Part shown: positions 44,616-53,795 of the stretch, piece by piece | Layout: each line of letters opens with the position of its first letter | Numbering within the stretch: position 1 is the first letter of the stretch | DNA from: Galbibacter pacificus | GTDB lineage: Bacteria > Bacteroidota > Bacteroidia > Flavobacteriales > Flavobacteriaceae | Assembly: GCF_029603155.1 (NCBI RefSeq) | Contig: NZ_JAPMUA010000004.1 | Span: 360,558-424,557, forward strand | Direction of reading: 5' to 3' | DNA length: 64,000 nucleotides | The notes under the pieces: generated by a model | Seen by the model: the letters and a program-made list of their open reading frames with translations, nothing else | What the model was told of the DNA's origin: nothing | The model's database searches: none | Position numbers and translations under genes: made by a program

Positions 44616-45038
44616 TTAGATTGCGGTTTTTCCTTTTAAGTAGGTTTCTGGTGTAAAGACTGAAAGCCGGCTTTTTTTAAAGTCCTTTATATTTCTGGTC
44701 AGGATAATTTTGATCGCTTTGTTTTCTATTGCAGAAAAATTCTGCAATGCATCTTCAACATCTTTGAATTCGGAGTTAAGTGCCTTTAAAACAACATTTT
44801 TATCAATTTCAATGATGTCGACAATCGTTAAAAGTTGCTTTATCTTCGTTATAGTTATATCGTGTCTTGCTGCTTTTCTAAGCAAATAATATACATTGGA
44901 AATTATCACAGGAGTGGTATACCCTTCCAATTGTTTTTCTGCACAGCCGTTTAATATTCGAGTTGCATATTTTGAAAATGGTTTTCGATCAAAAAAGAAG
45001 TCCATTAAAACATCTGTATCAATTAGAGCCTTATCCAT
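44616..45038 (-). CDS. PIN-domain ribonuclease toxin (VapC-like)
   Basis: A 140-residue PIN protein. The first acidic residues sit in ALIDTDVLMDFFF (D7, D9, D13), with further acidic positions in FKDVEDALQNFSA and LTRNIKDFKKS. These match the metal-binding acids of the VapC superfamily. Its ATG follows the antitoxin stop directly (TAAATG), the usual order of a type II toxin-antitoxin operon. Because the antitoxin frame upstream is broken, toxin synthesis or control may be changed. The RNA target is not deducible. Confidence 0.88.
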   Translation of the reverse strand: MDKALIDTDVLMDFFFDRKPFSKYATRILNGCAEKQLEGYTTPVIISNVYYLLRKAARHDITITKIKQLLTIVDIIEIDKNVVLKALNSEFKDVEDALQNFSAIENKAIKIILTRNIKDFKKSRLSVFTPETYLKGKTAI

Positions 45039-45291
45039 TTATAAATATTTTTTCTCTATACGATTTCTAAGTTCCTTCTTGTAATCCATATCCTTCGGCA
45101 TTTTAAAAGACCCTTTTAAAGACGCCACCATTGCATTTAAATTTTCGCCTTCATCTTTTTGCTCCTTTTTCAGTAAGCATTTTTAAATAATTTTCAATGA
45201 TATCCGATAAACTTCTATTTTTTTCTTTTGCATAATTTTTGGCGCGTTCAATTATTTCTTTTTCAATTGTTAATGTCAACTTGGTGTTCAT
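45039..45291 (-). pseudogene. DUF6364-type antitoxin, frameshifted
   Basis: From ATG 45291 the frame reads MNTKLTLTIEKEIIERAKNY and RSLSDIIENYLKMLTEKGAKR, then stops. One base out of frame, the sequence continues as EQKDEGENLNAMVASLKGS, FKMPKDMDYKKELRNR and IEKKYL, ending at 45039. The span is 253 bases, exactly 84 codons plus one, so a single extra base near 45160-45170 (in GAAAAAGGAG) splits the gene. The full reading matches the DUF6364 antitoxins found next to PIN toxins. It may be a real mutation, a sequencing error or a slippage site. Confidence 0.8.
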
Positions 45292-45340
45292 AATAATAGC
45301 ATTGTAAATTACGCTTGCAAAGACAAGAAATAAATCCACA

Positions 45341-45373
45341 ACACGTGCTATTCATTTTTCATGCACACGTGCT
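45341..45373. promoter_or_regulatory. Direct repeat of ACACGTGCT upstream of the toxin-antitoxin pair
   Basis: ACACGTGCT occurs at 45341-45349 and 45365-45373, 24 bases apart, each with the palindromic core CACGTG. They lie 50-82 bases upstream of the antitoxin ATG, a fitting place for an autoregulatory operator. Confidence 0.5.
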
Positions 45374-45501
45374 TTGTTAAACATCTCTTAAACTTTTAAT
45401 GATGAAAATATATTTACTGTAAATTACGATTTTAATCGCATTTTTAGTTTTTCATCAATAAATTATGCGTGTAACCAACAATCAACACAAAACTTAATAA
45501 A

Positions 45502-46395
45502 ATGAACACCCTATTAAAATTACGCTTGCTTTTGCTAATCGCTTCCACTTCAACCTATTTAAACGCACAAAATAACATCCAATTGCAACAAATGGCCGAT
45601 GCCGACCAAAAAGCACGAATGAACACTTTCGCCGCCGGGGATTGGAAGGCCTTAATTGAACAGGACAGCATTAGAAGAACAAAAGTTTACAAGCTGTTAA
45701 AAGACGGAAAAGTTAAAACCGCTCAAGATTACCTCAATGCCGGGATTATCTTTCAGCACGGAAACGACACCATTGCTTCTAAAATGGCCGTTACCTGCTT
45801 TGATAAGGCCATTAATATGGATCCCTCGCTTAACAGATGGTGGTATGCGGCTGCGGTGGACAGAGACTTGATGAGAAGGGGAGCGCCGCAAATCTATGGT
45901 ACGCAATATGTACAAACAGATGATGGAAACGGGAATACCATAATGGCGCAATACAAAACCGACACCACCAAAGTAACCGACGAAGAACGCCAGTATTATT
46001 ATGTGCCAACGCTCGCAGAGCAAAGAGAAAAGCACCGACAAATGAAATTAAAGCAAGTGGGCACTTTTTACAAGGAAACCAATTCCATCGACAAAACCAT
46101 AACATTAATTAAAACTGAATTTGAAAAAGGGGATGAAGCGACCTATAACGTGTCTGAAAACATGCTGAACATGCTTGGGTACAATTTAATGAACCAGGAC
46201 AAAAATGAAGAAGCCCTAAAAATATTTACAATCAATACCGAACTCTATCCCGAAGCTGCCAATACATACGACAGCCTGGGCGAATGCTTATTAAAGCTGG
46301 GAAAAACAGGCCAAGGCATACAGGCCTATAAAAAGGCACTTGAATTAAACCCTGAAAATGACAATGCCAGGAAAATTATTGAAGCGCACCCGTAA
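45502..46395 (+). CDS. Secreted TPR protein
   Basis: A 297-residue protein with a signal peptide (residues 1-22, ending LNAQ). A helical N-terminal region of unknown type contains DADQKARMNTFAAGDWKALI and DRDLMRRGAPQIYGTQYV. Two TPR units lie near the C-terminus (DKNEEALKIFTINTELYPEA and GIQAYKKALELNPENDNAR). The DADQ / D..R..GKPQ.YGTQ pattern recurs in bacterial DUF6624-like proteins, but that assignment is uncertain. It converges with the GMC gene with two bases between them. Confidence 0.75.
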   Translation: MNTLLKLRLLLLIASTSTYLNAQNNIQLQQMADADQKARMNTFAAGDWKALIEQDSIRRTKVYKLLKDGKVKTAQDYLNAGIIFQHGNDTIASKMAVTCFDKAINMDPSLNRWWYAAAVDRDLMRRGAPQIYGTQYVQTDDGNGNTIMAQYKTDTTKVTDEERQYYYVPTLAEQREKHRQMKLKQVGTFYKETNSIDKTITLIKTEFEKGDEATYNVSENMLNMLGYNLMNQDKNEEALKIFTINTELYPEAANTYDSLGECLLKLGKTGQGIQAYKKALELNPENDNARKIIEAHP

Positions 46396-46397
46396 AA

Positions 46398-48116
46398 CTA
46401 TGCCTCCCCCTTTTTAGATGCTTTTATTGCATGGTCACACGCTCTGGCGGTTAATGCCATGTAGGTAAGTGAAGGGTTTTGCGTACTTGTTGAAGTCATA
46501 CAGGCACCATCGGTTACATATACGTTTTTACAGGCATGCAATTGGTTCCATTTGTTTAGCAACGATGTTTTAGGATCGTGGCCCATACGTACCCCGCCCA
46601 TTTCGTGTATGTCCAAACCGGGCGCTTTATCGGGGATGTCATGGGCTTTTATGTTGGTAAATCCTGCCGCTTCGAACATTTCGGTAAACTGTTCTACGTA
46701 ATCTGCAATCATTTTTTCATCGTTGTCGTCGTAATCCAAATTGATGCGCAGCTGCGGAATCCCGTACTGATCAGTCTTTTCTGTATCCAGACTAAGCGTA
46801 CTTTCTTCTTTCGGAATGGTTTCCCCCATCATATGCGATCCCACCCGCCAGTTTCCGTATTTCGGGCTTACCAAGTTTTGTTTTAATGCTTCTCCCAGAC
46901 CCTCGGAGTCTTGAATAATCTGTCGGGATGCGCCAAAACCGGCAGCATAGCCCCTTAAAAAATCAGTTTCCTGTTTATGGATATTTCTAAAACGGGGCAC
47001 ATAACCGCTTGTTGGCCTTCTTCCCGTGGTGGTTTTGTCCAGGTTTCCATCGTATTCGGCGCTAATGCTTACCCGGTAATTATGAAAGGCTATGTATTTT
47101 CCTAAAAGGCCATTATCATTTCCAAGGCCGTTCGGGAAACGTTTGGACTTAGAGTTCAGTAAAATCATATTAGAATTAAATGCACTTGCATTTACAAAAA
47201 TAACCGGTGCATAATATTCGGTCATTTCCTTGGTCTTCGCATCGATTACCCGTACTCCGGTGGCCTTTTCCTTTTCATCGTCATAAATAACGGAATGTAC
47301 CACGGCATCGTGCTGCATGGTTAAATTTCCGGTTTTCTGGGCCCATGGAAGGGTGCTTGCATTGCTGCTAAAATAGCCGCCAAACGGACAACCACGCCTA
47401 CAGAGGTCACGGGTTTGGCACATGGCCCGGCCCTGTTTCATGAAAATTTCCTTGTTTTCGGTAATATGTGCACACCGGCCATAAATTACATGGCGCTGGT
47501 TGTTGTATTTTTTGGCAACCACTTCCTTAAAATACTGTTCCGTGGCATTTAACCCCATCGACTTTAAAAATTCACCATCGGGAAGCGTTTCCAAACCATC
47601 GTATTCCCCAGAAATTCCCACAAATTTTTCTACATAGCTGTACCAAGGCGCCAAATCTTTGTAGCGGATAGGCCAATCTACTGCAAAACCATCGCGGTCG
47701 GGGCCTTCAAAATCGAAATCGCTCAACCGTTGGGTCTGCCGTGCCCAAAGCAATGATTTGCCCCCGGTTTGATAGCCCCGGATCCAATCAAAAGGCTTTT
47801 CTTGTATATAAGGCTGTTCTTTGTCTTTGGTAAAAAAATGCTGTGAATCTTCCTTAAAATTATAACACCTTGCGGCAATAGGGTTTTCCTTTTTTACATC
47901 GTATGAAACTTGGTTGGCATCCTTTACCTCCCAAGGCATTAAATTGGTGGTGGGGTAATCTTTTATATGCGTTACATTGCGGCCACGTTCCAGCACCAAG
48001 GTTTTTAAGCCTTTTTCGGTAAATTCCTTGGCAGCCCATCCCCCGCTCATTCCCGAACCGATTACAATCGCGTCGAATGTATTTTTCTTTGTACTATCTA
48101 TATTAAAATTAGGCAT
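46398..48116 (-). CDS. GMC-family FAD oxidoreductase
   Basis: A 572-residue flavoprotein. The N-terminal Rossmann motif is IVIGSGMSGGWAAKEF, followed by LVLERG. GGKSLLWARQTQRLSDFDFE is near the FAD site, and the C-terminus has GGVRMGHDPKTS and YVTDGACMTSTSTQNPSLTY, the catalytic end of the gluconate/glucose dehydrogenase type. It overlaps by eight bases the gene for its likely small partner (48109-48663), with which it should be exported. The substrate is probably a sugar or polyol. Confidence 0.92.
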   Translation of the reverse strand: MPNFNIDSTKKNTFDAIVIGSGMSGGWAAKEFTEKGLKTLVLERGRNVTHIKDYPTTNLMPWEVKDANQVSYDVKKENPIAARCYNFKEDSQHFFTKDKEQPYIQEKPFDWIRGYQTGGKSLLWARQTQRLSDFDFEGPDRDGFAVDWPIRYKDLAPWYSYVEKFVGISGEYDGLETLPDGEFLKSMGLNATEQYFKEVVAKKYNNQRHVIYGRCAHITENKEIFMKQGRAMCQTRDLCRRGCPFGGYFSSNASTLPWAQKTGNLTMQHDAVVHSVIYDDEKEKATGVRVIDAKTKEMTEYYAPVIFVNASAFNSNMILLNSKSKRFPNGLGNDNGLLGKYIAFHNYRVSISAEYDGNLDKTTTGRRPTSGYVPRFRNIHKQETDFLRGYAAGFGASRQIIQDSEGLGEALKQNLVSPKYGNWRVGSHMMGETIPKEESTLSLDTEKTDQYGIPQLRINLDYDDNDEKMIADYVEQFTEMFEAAGFTNIKAHDIPDKAPGLDIHEMGGVRMGHDPKTSLLNKWNQLHACKNVYVTDGACMTSTSTQNPSLTYMALTARACDHAIKASKKGEA

Positions 48117-48663
48117 TGATGTTTATTTTTTCGTTAGGGTCTATTGTTTTGGTTCTGTATGAAAAGGCGCCGGGAATTAATTTGTAAGGCATTAACTGCG
48201 TCATGTAATACTCGGTGTTTTTATAGCCCCAAACCGCTGTATGCTTGGTGGTATGCAAAAAGTTTGAAAGGTCTTTGTTTAAAGTTTCATCGTCCATCAG
48301 GTTTTGCAATGTTGCTAACCTTTCCTTTTTGTCCATATCAACAAAATTATCTCCATGTTTTTCCTTAACGGATGCATTAAACCCCCTTAACCCATTTAAA
48401 AAAGAGGCTTGCTGTTCTGGCGAGGCACAATCGTCCAGCATTGTCCAGACAAAATTTTGCACTTTTAGCGAAACCCCGCCCGGGGTATCGGTTTCCGGAA
48501 GTATGGTATCTATCATAGCTTCCAACAATATTTCTTCTTCTGTGGTAATTTTAAGCTTGCTAAGCACCAAAGGCACCCTTTCTTCAGAAAAATTACAGGA
48601 CGGCAATAAAAAAAGCCCTCCCGTTACCAGGCCAAGGTTTCGAATAGCAGTACGTCTTTTCAT
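48109..48663 (-). CDS. Gluconate 2-dehydrogenase subunit 3-like protein, Tat lipoprotein
   Basis: A 184-residue protein. The N-terminus MKRRTAIRNLG has a twin-arginine pair and ends in LLPSC, so it carries both a Tat signal and a lipobox (Cys23). The rest (ILLEAMIDTILPETDTPGGV) matches the small subunit of membrane gluconate dehydrogenase. It probably carries the folded GMC partner through the Tat pore and anchors it. The partner gene starts before this one ends. Confidence 0.88.
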   Translation of the reverse strand: MKRRTAIRNLGLVTGGLFLLPSCNFSEERVPLVLSKLKITTEEEILLEAMIDTILPETDTPGGVSLKVQNFVWTMLDDCASPEQQASFLNGLRGFNASVKEKHGDNFVDMDKKERLATLQNLMDDETLNKDLSNFLHTTKHTAVWGYKNTEYYMTQLMPYKLIPGAFSYRTKTIDPNEKININA

Positions 48664-48782
48664 GGATTTAACGTTTTAGTTTGTCATCAATCTGTTTTTC
48701 AGCACGATTAATGATAGAAGGTAAATATAAAAATAATGTTGAATAAAAGTAAAAAAGCGTTTTATTTTAACGTAATTGATGT

Positions 48783-50858
48783 TTATTCCAAGTATACCGT
48801 TTGGGTAAAGGCACCGTTTACCGCAACGTCCCAAACCTCTACACGCACCCATTTTTTTCCGGTCAGATCAACGGAAAACGAAAAATTCTTGGTTCCAAAC
48901 GCTCTTGTATCGTCAAGGGAAATACGCTCCCTATACGTTTTTTCCCCGTCGCCAGTTACGATTTCCACAAAATGTAAGGGAAAAGTCCAATCGACCTTCA
49001 TCTGTATCGTTGCTTTCTTTTTTTGGGCTCCCGATGCGGTTTGCCCGGAAGCTGAATTGTTTACCGAAAACAACGGAATTAAAATTTCCCCTGTAGTTGA
49101 AAAGAATTTTCCTTCTGTCATGGCCGTTAAAACCGGTTGCCATCCATTTTTAAAGTTTGGCAATGCGTCCATTTTTAAATAATTGATGTTCATATGGGCA
49201 TACATTTCGTTTTCGTGGGCAATGGTAAAAAGATCCGACTCGGCAATTACTTTTTTCCGAAGGCCCCAATTGTTCATATCGTCCATTAAGTCGAGTACGC
49301 GAAGCCCCAACCGTCGTTGGGACAAGTCTGCCGGCATGGCCTTCCATGCGCCGCCCAAAAACCGGTCAGATTTAAAAAACACTTCCTCTTTATATGCATC
49401 GGGATATCCGGTAGAGCCTTTAATCCTCGGGTGGGCCGTCCATGCCAATCCTTTTTCCAGTTCAAGCAAACGCAACATTTCGTCTTTGTCTTTTATCCGG
49501 TATACTTTTCCATGGGTTTCATCTTTGGAGACAAAGGGTTTACCGTCTTCCCTGTTCATAACCCAATAAACAGGTTTGGGAAACAGGGCCATCCAATGTC
49601 CGCCCAGAAACTCGTTGGGCTCTTCCCCGGGAAGCAGAAGAAATGTATCGTCAGAAAGCCGCCTGCATTGTTCAAACAACGCGTCCAGTTCCAACAAGCG
49701 CTTAGGATCGGGACCTTTCGGGTGCGCCGTGTAATGGAATTCCCCTAAGTGGACAATATCGACCCCCATTTGCTTAAAAACATCCACAAATTCAGGTTTT
49801 TGCGGGACCGGTCCCCCTTTCATTACCACGTTCATTATAAATTCATTGTGAAAATGACTTGCCATTGTTTTATGGGATGGAATGGATTTGTATGTGTCGG
49901 CATGTGTATATTTTTTTACCGAGTCCAACAATGCGTCCGGGCCATCGACGCCTAACAAACAAAAGAAATTAAGCCGTTGTTCCGTTCCCGGGGGCGCATT
50001 AAACCATGGCACATATCTATGATCGCCTTTTAGATCCTGCCGAATACCGATACCATATCCCGGGATCATTTCCCTGTAATTGGCCCCATACCAGGTAAAC
50101 TTTAAGTTGAAGGCCTCATCCAAGGGGTAAAAATATTGGTGCGGAGGCGGGAAGACAGCGATTGCCCCATTTTTGGAACTGCCGATAATGGTTCGGTATT
50201 TTACGGCTGTATTTATACTTTTATCTTCAATTGACGGTTTTATTTCCTGAAACGTATGTCCATTGCCCATAAATGCAATTTTATCCCATGCTTTGGCACC
50301 AACCAGCCCGGCATCATACAGAATCGCCGTACTGTCTTTTTTGGTAGCAACCTCCGCTGCTATATTGAAAAGGGGCTCGCCATTATAGATTGTTATTTCA
50401 ATGTTCCCGGAAAAATCGGGTGCCGTAACTTCCCCTATTGTAATTTTAGTCCGGTTTCCGCTCTTGGTAACCTTTACCTCCTTTTTATTGAGTTCCAGCA
50501 CATGTGAAGTATAGGGCCGTGTGGGCACCTTATCAAAAAAAATGGTCCATCCGTTTTCAGGCTTTAAGGTTCTTTTGCCAACATTTATTAAAAAACGGGG
50601 CTCCAATTGCGTGGCTATTTCTTTCAAATTACCATTTTCAATAATGCCGATGGAACGGAACAAAGGCTTGTTTGCTTCAAGGCTAAGTATCATTTTGGCC
50701 ACATTTTTATTTGCGATGGGCCACGTCACTTCGATCTCTTTTTTCTGAAGTTTGAATTTTGTTTCGTTTTCAGCGAGATTTTCGGGTATGGAAACAGGGA
50801 TTTGAGCAGTTAAAAAGAGGGTTTTTAGGAAAATAGCAATAAAAAAATAGGTTTTCAT
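48783..50858 (-). CDS. Large secreted protein with a PHP-like hydrolase region
   Basis: A 691-residue protein with a signal peptide (residues 1-18, ending LTAQ). The first 300 residues look beta-rich and carbohydrate-binding-like. The middle part has ASHFHNEF, VDIVHLGEFHYTAHP, LLPGEEPNEFLGGHW and LAWTAHPRIKGSTGYPD, with His and Glu residues spaced as in metal-dependent PHP/CehA-McbA enzymes. The C-terminal 90 residues are a beta domain. Function is unknown; phosphoester or amide hydrolysis are possibilities. It lies upstream of the GMC pair on the same strand. Confidence 0.6.
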   Translation of the reverse strand: MKTYFFIAIFLKTLFLTAQIPVSIPENLAENETKFKLQKKEIEVTWPIANKNVAKMILSLEANKPLFRSIGIIENGNLKEIATQLEPRFLINVGKRTLKPENGWTIFFDKVPTRPYTSHVLELNKKEVKVTKSGNRTKITIGEVTAPDFSGNIEITIYNGEPLFNIAAEVATKKDSTAILYDAGLVGAKAWDKIAFMGNGHTFQEIKPSIEDKSINTAVKYRTIIGSSKNGAIAVFPPPHQYFYPLDEAFNLKFTWYGANYREMIPGYGIGIRQDLKGDHRYVPWFNAPPGTEQRLNFFCLLGVDGPDALLDSVKKYTHADTYKSIPSHKTMASHFHNEFIMNVVMKGGPVPQKPEFVDVFKQMGVDIVHLGEFHYTAHPKGPDPKRLLELDALFEQCRRLSDDTFLLLPGEEPNEFLGGHWMALFPKPVYWVMNREDGKPFVSKDETHGKVYRIKDKDEMLRLLELEKGLAWTAHPRIKGSTGYPDAYKEEVFFKSDRFLGGAWKAMPADLSQRRLGLRVLDLMDDMNNWGLRKKVIAESDLFTIAHENEMYAHMNINYLKMDALPNFKNGWQPVLTAMTEGKFFSTTGEILIPLFSVNNSASGQTASGAQKKKATIQMKVDWTFPLHFVEIVTGDGEKTYRERISLDDTRAFGTKNFSFSVDLTGKKWVRVEVWDVAVNGAFTQTVYLE

Positions 50859-51030
50859 AAGGCGGTTTAATTGGTTAAAATAGTTGGTATTAATCCACTA
50901 AAATAAAAAACTATTGCCTGATAAATAGTAAGATGTACGTTTATTTTTTCGGTGAGCCTGTAACTTCTTTTTAATGGTCATTTAAAAATTGATGCTGTGT
51001 CTGCTTGGAAACGCATGGTTCGGGGCATAA

Positions 51031-51060
51031 AAAAATCCACCTCAAAAAAGGTGGATTTTT
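51031..51060 (-). terminator. Terminator after tRNA-Cys
   Basis: AAAAATCCACCT and AGGTGGATTTTT form a 12-bp stem directly after the 3' end of the minus-strand tRNA gene. Confidence 0.85.
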
Positions 51061-51061
51061 G

Positions 51062-51132
51062 AGGCATCGAGCGGATTCGAACCGCTGTACAAGGTTTTGC
51101 AGACCTCTGCCTAGCCACTCGGCCACGATGCC
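51062..51132 (-). tRNA. tRNA-Cys (GCA)
   Basis: The reverse strand folds as a 71-nt cloverleaf. The acceptor stem is GGCATCG/CGATGCC, the anticodon loop CTGCAAA holds GCA, and the T arm is AGCGG-TTCGAAT-CCGCT. The discriminator base is U, the cysteine identity element. CCA is not encoded. Confidence 0.95.
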
Positions 51133-51223
51133 CTTTTACGGACGGCAAATGTAATAAAAATATCGCTTTTAATCCAAAAGAGTTTTTTATTTAATTTAAA
51201 AACTTAAAGGTTGAAACCATAAA

Positions 51224-51580
51224 CTATCTGGCAAGTGTCATTTGTATGGTTACCTGCTCTACATTGCCGCCAATGGGCGGATTTATTTTAGAAACCTCGA
51301 CCGTGGCCTGATCGGCAATAGCTATTTCTTCTAAAATCCGGTCGATAATCCGCTTGGCTACGTGTTCCAATAACTTTGACCGTATGGCCATTTCTTCTTT
51401 TACAATACGGTTTATCTGTACATAATCTACCGTGTCTTTAAGTTGATCGCTCGCCGCAGATGGCTGTAAATTGGCCTTCACCTCTACATCTACCCGATAA
51501 TCACTGCCTATTTTTCCTTCTTCTACCAAACAGCCGTGATAGGCATATACCTGTATATTGGTTACTTTTATTATTCCCAC
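51224..51580 (-). CDS. folB: Dihydroneopterin aldolase
   Basis: A 118-residue folate-pathway enzyme that cleaves dihydroneopterin to hydroxymethyl-dihydropterin and glycolaldehyde. The N-terminus IKVTNIQVYAYHGCLVEEGK holds the conserved YHG..EE, and KINPPIGGNVEQVTIQM is the C-terminal substrate region with K.NPP. The start codon is GTG 51580. It stands next to tRNA-Cys with no operon partner. Confidence 0.93.
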   Translation of the reverse strand: MGIIKVTNIQVYAYHGCLVEEGKIGSDYRVDVEVKANLQPSAASDQLKDTVDYVQINRIVKEEMAIRSKLLEHVAKRIIDRILEEIAIADQATVEVSKINPPIGGNVEQVTIQMTLAR

Positions 51581-52014
51581 ACCAAATTATTTTTCTGCAA
51601 AAGTACTGCTAAAATTAGGAGTTTATAGAAACAAGATGGATGTAATTTGATATTTTGATCCATATCAATTTACAGCCTGTAACAAATTTAGCACATTTCT
51701 GTTACAAAAAATTTTGAAATTGATCCTTTGTCCTGTCCAATAGTATTTATTCTATTGGGAGATTGTATTATATGACGTGAGTTGGCCCTTAAATAATTTG
51801 CACGGCATTCCGTTAACCTCCCCCATTGGCTTGCGGGAAGCTATTGGTGCTTTTACTGAAACCCACATAAACTTTCGATGATTTAAAACAGCTTTCGAGA
51901 ATGTGACCTCCTCCCAAAAAATGTAGCCTTACCCAAGTTAAGACATTGCTAAATTCAACAATTTATCAGAGTGAATGACGTTCCGATCATACGAACGCAT
52001 AGCTATTGGCAGCT
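51581..52014. other. Gene-free stretch with nothing assigned
   Basis: I see no gene in these 434 bases. A small hairpin (CCAATAG and CTATTGG) lies at 51737-51759. Short open frames on both strands have no recognisable domain. Confidence 0.5.
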
Positions 52015-53109
52015 TTATCTTACTTGTTTTTTTATCCATTCTGTCATTTCGCGTAAGGCAATAGGAGAAAATGATTCATTTAACGTTGCATATTCTTTTG
52101 GCAATCCTGTTTCACAAGTCTGAAATTGGTGATTTAAATCTGGAAGTTCTTTAATAGTTACATTTTTATTGCCTGATTCCACTAATACCTTTTTCCACTT
52201 CGGTAAATTTTCTTTTGCTAAAACTTGCAAATCCCTTGAGCCGTTAAGTGCAAGAACAGGACATTTCACTTTCCTTATATATACTTTCGGGTCATATCTC
52301 AAGAAATTGATCATCCACGGTCTTAATATCGAATTGACTTGTGCCGATACATACTTTTCATAGGTCATATCTTTTGGTTTATCAGGGTCATTTTTAGATA
52401 TTTCCTGGATATAGGCTATCATTTTTTCTTTCAAAACAGTATCGTTTTTATTCTGCTTTACAAGTTCAAATGCCTCTCGATTTACTTTCTGCAATCGATT
52501 TATTTTAACTTGGTCCACCCCTCTTATTTCGGCAAGGGCCCTTTGTTGGTTTAGTAAGATTTTATCTCCTGCCAGACTCGGCCCCGCCAACGAAACTATA
52601 AATGCTATAGCTGATGAATTCGAAGCTACAATAGGCGCAATTAGACCTCCTTCACTGTGACCTATCAAGCCAATATTATTTTTTTGAATTTCTTTTCTCG
52701 TTAAAAGATAATCTAGAGCAGCACTTACATCTTCGGCAAAATCATATGAATTTGCAGCATCAAAATTCCCCTCTGATTGTCCCACTCCCCTTTTGTCGTA
52801 TCTCAACACCGCAATACCGTTTTTAGTCAAATAGTTGGAAATGTCCAAAAAGGGTTTATGGTCACCAAATTCAGAATCTCTGTTATTTCTACCATTTCCA
52901 CTTATTAGAATAACAGCAGGAAAAGTTGACGGTTCATTTGGTAAAGATAAAGTTCCCTTGAGGGTAATACGGTCTTTGGAATTTTCGAAAGAGACATTTT
53001 CGGAAATAGGTGAAATAAAATTCTGTTGTCCTGATTTTTTAGGGTTTTTACACCCTACAAGGGCAATAAGAAGAATTAAATTTAGGGCACTACAAATAAT
53101 TTGTCTCAT
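52015..53109 (-). CDS. Lipoprotein alpha/beta hydrolase
   Basis: A 364-residue protein with lipobox ALVGC (Cys20). The hydrolase core has VILISGNGRNNRD as oxyanion region and LIGHSEGG with Ser152 as nucleophile. Acid (LNGSRDLQV) and His (DLNHQFQT) follow in the right order. It belongs to the esterase EstD/YuaR-like group. It is AT-rich compared with the genes on either side. It has no operon partner, and the substrate is unknown. Confidence 0.85.
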   Translation of the reverse strand: MRQIICSALNLILLIALVGCKNPKKSGQQNFISPISENVSFENSKDRITLKGTLSLPNEPSTFPAVILISGNGRNNRDSEFGDHKPFLDISNYLTKNGIAVLRYDKRGVGQSEGNFDAANSYDFAEDVSAALDYLLTRKEIQKNNIGLIGHSEGGLIAPIVASNSSAIAFIVSLAGPSLAGDKILLNQQRALAEIRGVDQVKINRLQKVNREAFELVKQNKNDTVLKEKMIAYIQEISKNDPDKPKDMTYEKYVSAQVNSILRPWMINFLRYDPKVYIRKVKCPVLALNGSRDLQVLAKENLPKWKKVLVESGNKNVTIKELPDLNHQFQTCETGLPKEYATLNESFSPIALREMTEWIKKQVR

Positions 53110-53308
53110 TGAATCACTTTATCTTATGACGATTAAATAAAACCTTTGTTACATGCTATCAAAATTTTAATCACATTGTTGCATCTCTTATAAATAAGCC
53201 TGGGATAAACCATGGATAGTCCATGAGACGTTAAAAAGATTTTGCCAAGGAGCAATAACTGAAATCCAAAACCCCATGAAAGAAAAATACCAATCACATT
53301 GGATTGGC

Positions 53309-53647
53309 TCATTTATATCTTTTACGTTTTTCCCTTCTTTTTTCTTTAATCTTTAAAAAATCGGAAATTTCTTTTTCCCTTTTATTAAAGACTCTTTTAA
53401 AAAAGTCTATTACAGAAATATCAAAATAATCACAGAGGTAAAATAAAGTCCTCATCTCAAAATTTGGGTTAGACTCGTTTCGGCCCATATTTGTTGTGAA
53501 ACCATACTTTTGTTCGAAATCACCATTAACAAATGATTGAGATGCTTGCTTGCCTAGTCCTGAAGCAATTCCTTTCTCCTCTCTTAGCTCTTTTAGTACC
53601 ATCTCTATTGAAGTGGTGTAATGTAAAATGGTTTCCTCATCAATCAT
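53309..53647 (-). CDS. XRE-like helix-turn-helix regulator
   Basis: A 112-residue protein starting at ATG 53647 (MIDEETILHYTTSIEMVLKE). The part from LKELREEKGI to NPNFEMRTLFYLCDYFDIS and VIDFFKRVF has the helix spacing of XRE/Cro-type regulators, where MGRNESNPNFEMRTL corresponds to the R.E.G..P...TL segment. The part that should form the first two helices (GIASGLGKQASQSFVNGDFEQ) is longer than in the standard form. The Lys/Arg-rich tail is unusual. It may control the element at 53796 or the susC operon. Confidence 0.6.
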   Translation of the reverse strand: MIDEETILHYTTSIEMVLKELREEKGIASGLGKQASQSFVNGDFEQKYGFTTNMGRNESNPNFEMRTLFYLCDYFDISVIDFFKRVFNKREKEISDFLKIKEKRREKRKRYK

Positions 53648-53795
53648 ACTCAAAGGAAGAGAATAAATCAAAATATTTCAACGACGTTTGTGTCGTTAAA
53701 ATATTTTAATTATATTTGGTGGAGCCTTATAAGATAAAGGGCTATTTTTGTGATTCTTCTTTTAGAAAAATATTAGAAGCAATTGCTTTGAGTCT

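Noticed and set aside
51781..51960. Possible gene remnant on the minus strand (FLGGGHILESCFKSSKVYVG)
   Set aside because: The frame is short and has no known relatives that I can name, so no call was made.
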